Shown here: positions 62,725-64,000 of the stretch, in pieces | Position numbering within the stretch: position 1 is the stretch's first letter | Layout of the letters: the number at the start of each line of letters is the position of its first letter | Source of the DNA: Carallia brachiata | Lineage: Eukaryota > Streptophyta > Magnoliopsida > Malpighiales > Rhizophoraceae | Length of the DNA: 64,000 nucleotides | Direction: 5' to 3' | Assembly: GCA_021464245.1 (NCBI GenBank) | Contig: JADCRB010000071.1 | Coordinates: 4,169,681 to 4,233,680, forward strand | Translations under genes and position numbers: made by a program | The notes under the pieces: model-generated | What the model was told of the DNA's origin: nothing | Database searches by the model: none | The model's input: only the letters and a program-made list of their open reading frames with translations

Positions 62725-63114
62725 TCAGGTCTCGTGCCAGCAGAGGCAGCGGAGGAGGGCATTGGCTGCCGGCAGCGAAGGAGGAGAGGACATGACGACG
62801 GCAGCAGACGTTGCGGGAGTGGAGGCAGCACCAGCAAAGGCATCGGCAGACCAAACAGCAGCAACAGAGGCATCGCCAGAGACAACAGCATCCACAGCCG
62901 GTACAACGGCGTCGGCACTTGGTGGATAGTTTGAAACTGCAACCGATAAAGTGGCACCAGCAATAGAGAGTACGTTGAAGATGACGACTAAGACATCACC
63001 GAATACGGCAGTGCTGGCATCAGAGAACGTGACGAAAACGAGAAATGCCAAATTTAAACGCCAAACGCCAAATTTAAAAACGAGAAATACGGCATCTAAC
63101 GACATGGCCCTCAA
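62725..63114 (-). CDS. uncertain 129-codon open frame in a GC-rich island
   Basis: A minus-strand frame from ATG 63112-63114 to TGA 62725 is uninterrupted. It encodes a hydrophobic N-terminal half (VFLVFKFGVWRLNLAFLVFV) and an Ala/Val/Ser-rich second half. The + strand of the same island is also nearly open: a frame from 62792 is Ala/Thr-rich (TTAADVAGVEAAPAKASA) with one TAG at 62927. I recognise neither product. The island is much more GC-rich than its surroundings, and the double-strand openness may simply reflect GCA/GCN-repetitive composition. Treat as an unverified gene candidate or decayed coding sequence. Confidence 0.25.
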   Translation of the reverse strand: MRAMSLDAVFLVFKFGVWRLNLAFLVFVTFSDASTAVFGDVLVVIFNVLSIAGATLSVAVSNYPPSADAVVPAVDAVVSGDASVAAVWSADAFAGAASTPATSAAVVMSSPPSLPAANALLRCLCWHET

Positions 63115-64000
63115 ACGCCAAATTTTAAAACACCATAAGAGGGGAAGAGAATAGGAGAGAGAAGCATGGGGTGGAGAGGGAGTAGAGAGACAAACGATGG
63201 AGGGGAGAGGAAGAAGAGAATGGAAGAGAAGGAGAAGCCAAAGTAGTTGGCCAGCAAAAGTGGACGGCCACTGCCATCAGTCAGAAGAGGAGAGGGATTT
63301 CACTGTAGACCAAAGAGAGAATTTTAGAGAGAATTATATCTACTGCTACTTAGTTAATGTCTTTTTCTTTTATTATAAAGTTTTTTTCTCTTTTGTTTTA
63401 AGCAACAATTTTATAATTTTACGATATGATCTTCTGATCTTGAATACATCAAATTGATCTTCAGTGAAATTAAAATTCTAATAACCTTGCTGTTGACTAA
63501 TAAGGAGTCTGTAAATGCCATGTTTGTTGTGAATTATTTATTGAAGTATGTTTTGTGGAAATGCCATGTTTGTTGTGCTTAAGGCGCAGCAGTTTGAGTC
63601 ATTGAAAGAGTAAAGTGAGGAAGATTTGATATTATCATCTTATATCTTGCAACTTAAGGAGTCTCAATGGACCAAATAAAATATTGACATTTTTATGGAC
63701 AAAATGAGATACCTTGTCCAATTCATTTATATATTTGATAGTCGGCTTCTTTATATTTTTAACCTTAAAGTATGCATATATGTATGATTGTGTCTATTTC
63801 GGATCTTTAGCCACTTATATTTATAAGCATTTTAATTTTATTATAAACATAATATTCTCTAGGAGGGTTATTTATACATTTATATCTTTTAAACTTCATT
63901 GTATTGATAGATATTATTTTTGTTTTTTTTTTTAAGTTAAAGCTTGATGCTTTACTTATATAATTTCAAATTAGTAATAAAGTGATATAAATTTTAATAA
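63115..64000. other. purine-rich patch then AT-rich spacer to the window end
   Basis: 63130-63300 is GA-rich (gaggggaagagaataggaga) and could be a pyrimidine-rich 5' leader if read from the minus strand. A 19-bp direct repeat, aaatgccatgtttgttgtg, occurs at about 63512 and 63559. Beyond that there is AT-rich sequence only. Confidence 0.4.

Overview
The window reads as nuclear DNA of a dicot plant. The genes have introns, the intergenic DNA is very AT-rich, a eukaryotic tRNA-Arg is present, and decayed Copia LTR retrotransposons, foldback (MITE-like) elements, a hAT-type element and a 5'-truncated LINE fill the gaps. The species cannot be fixed from the sequence alone.

Layout. 1-1605 is the 3' end of a Raf-like (CTR1-type) MAPKKK gene running off the left edge. 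1606-6300 holds repeats: a minus-strand Copia remnant (about 3160-4850) with a tandem duplication at its 3' end, and two foldback or GC-ended elements. 6821-9612 is an eight-exon gene for a NIFK-like nucleolar RRM protein whose reading frame is broken at three places. 10825-11355 (minus) is an intact single-exon gene for a predicted plastid membrane protein with a poly-Gly tract, followed by tRNA-Arg(UCG) at 11517-11590 (minus). 14369-32731 is a block of three successive Copia elements, all + strand and all decayed; the third sits inside an older G/C-ended repeat. 33700-39500 is AT-rich with MITEs. 39534-42865 is an intact two-exon trihelix factor gene closely resembling PETAL LOSS. 43661-46975 has a small MITE, a minisatellite array built from quasi-palindromic subunits, and a shrunken Copia remnant ending in an LTR. 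49522-51066 is an HCT-like BAHD acyltransferase pseudogene. 53077-53357 is a LINE tail with a 13-bp target duplication. 56947-58222 is a hAT-type non-autonomous element with 8-bp target duplications. 60229-61404 is an intact single-exon purine-permease gene. The last 2.6 kb is AT-rich apart from a GC-rich island at 62.7-63.1 kb that is open on both strands.

The genes are unrelated single loci: signalling kinase, ribosome biogenesis, plastid membrane, organ-boundary transcription factor, phenylpropanoid acyltransferase relic and nucleobase transporter. They do not form a pathway or cluster. I found no new multi-gene system. The most useful observations are structural: the broken NIFK-like locus, the nested transposons with readable insertion footprints, the palindromic minisatellite, and an 18-bp perfect inverted repeat straddling an LTR boundary.
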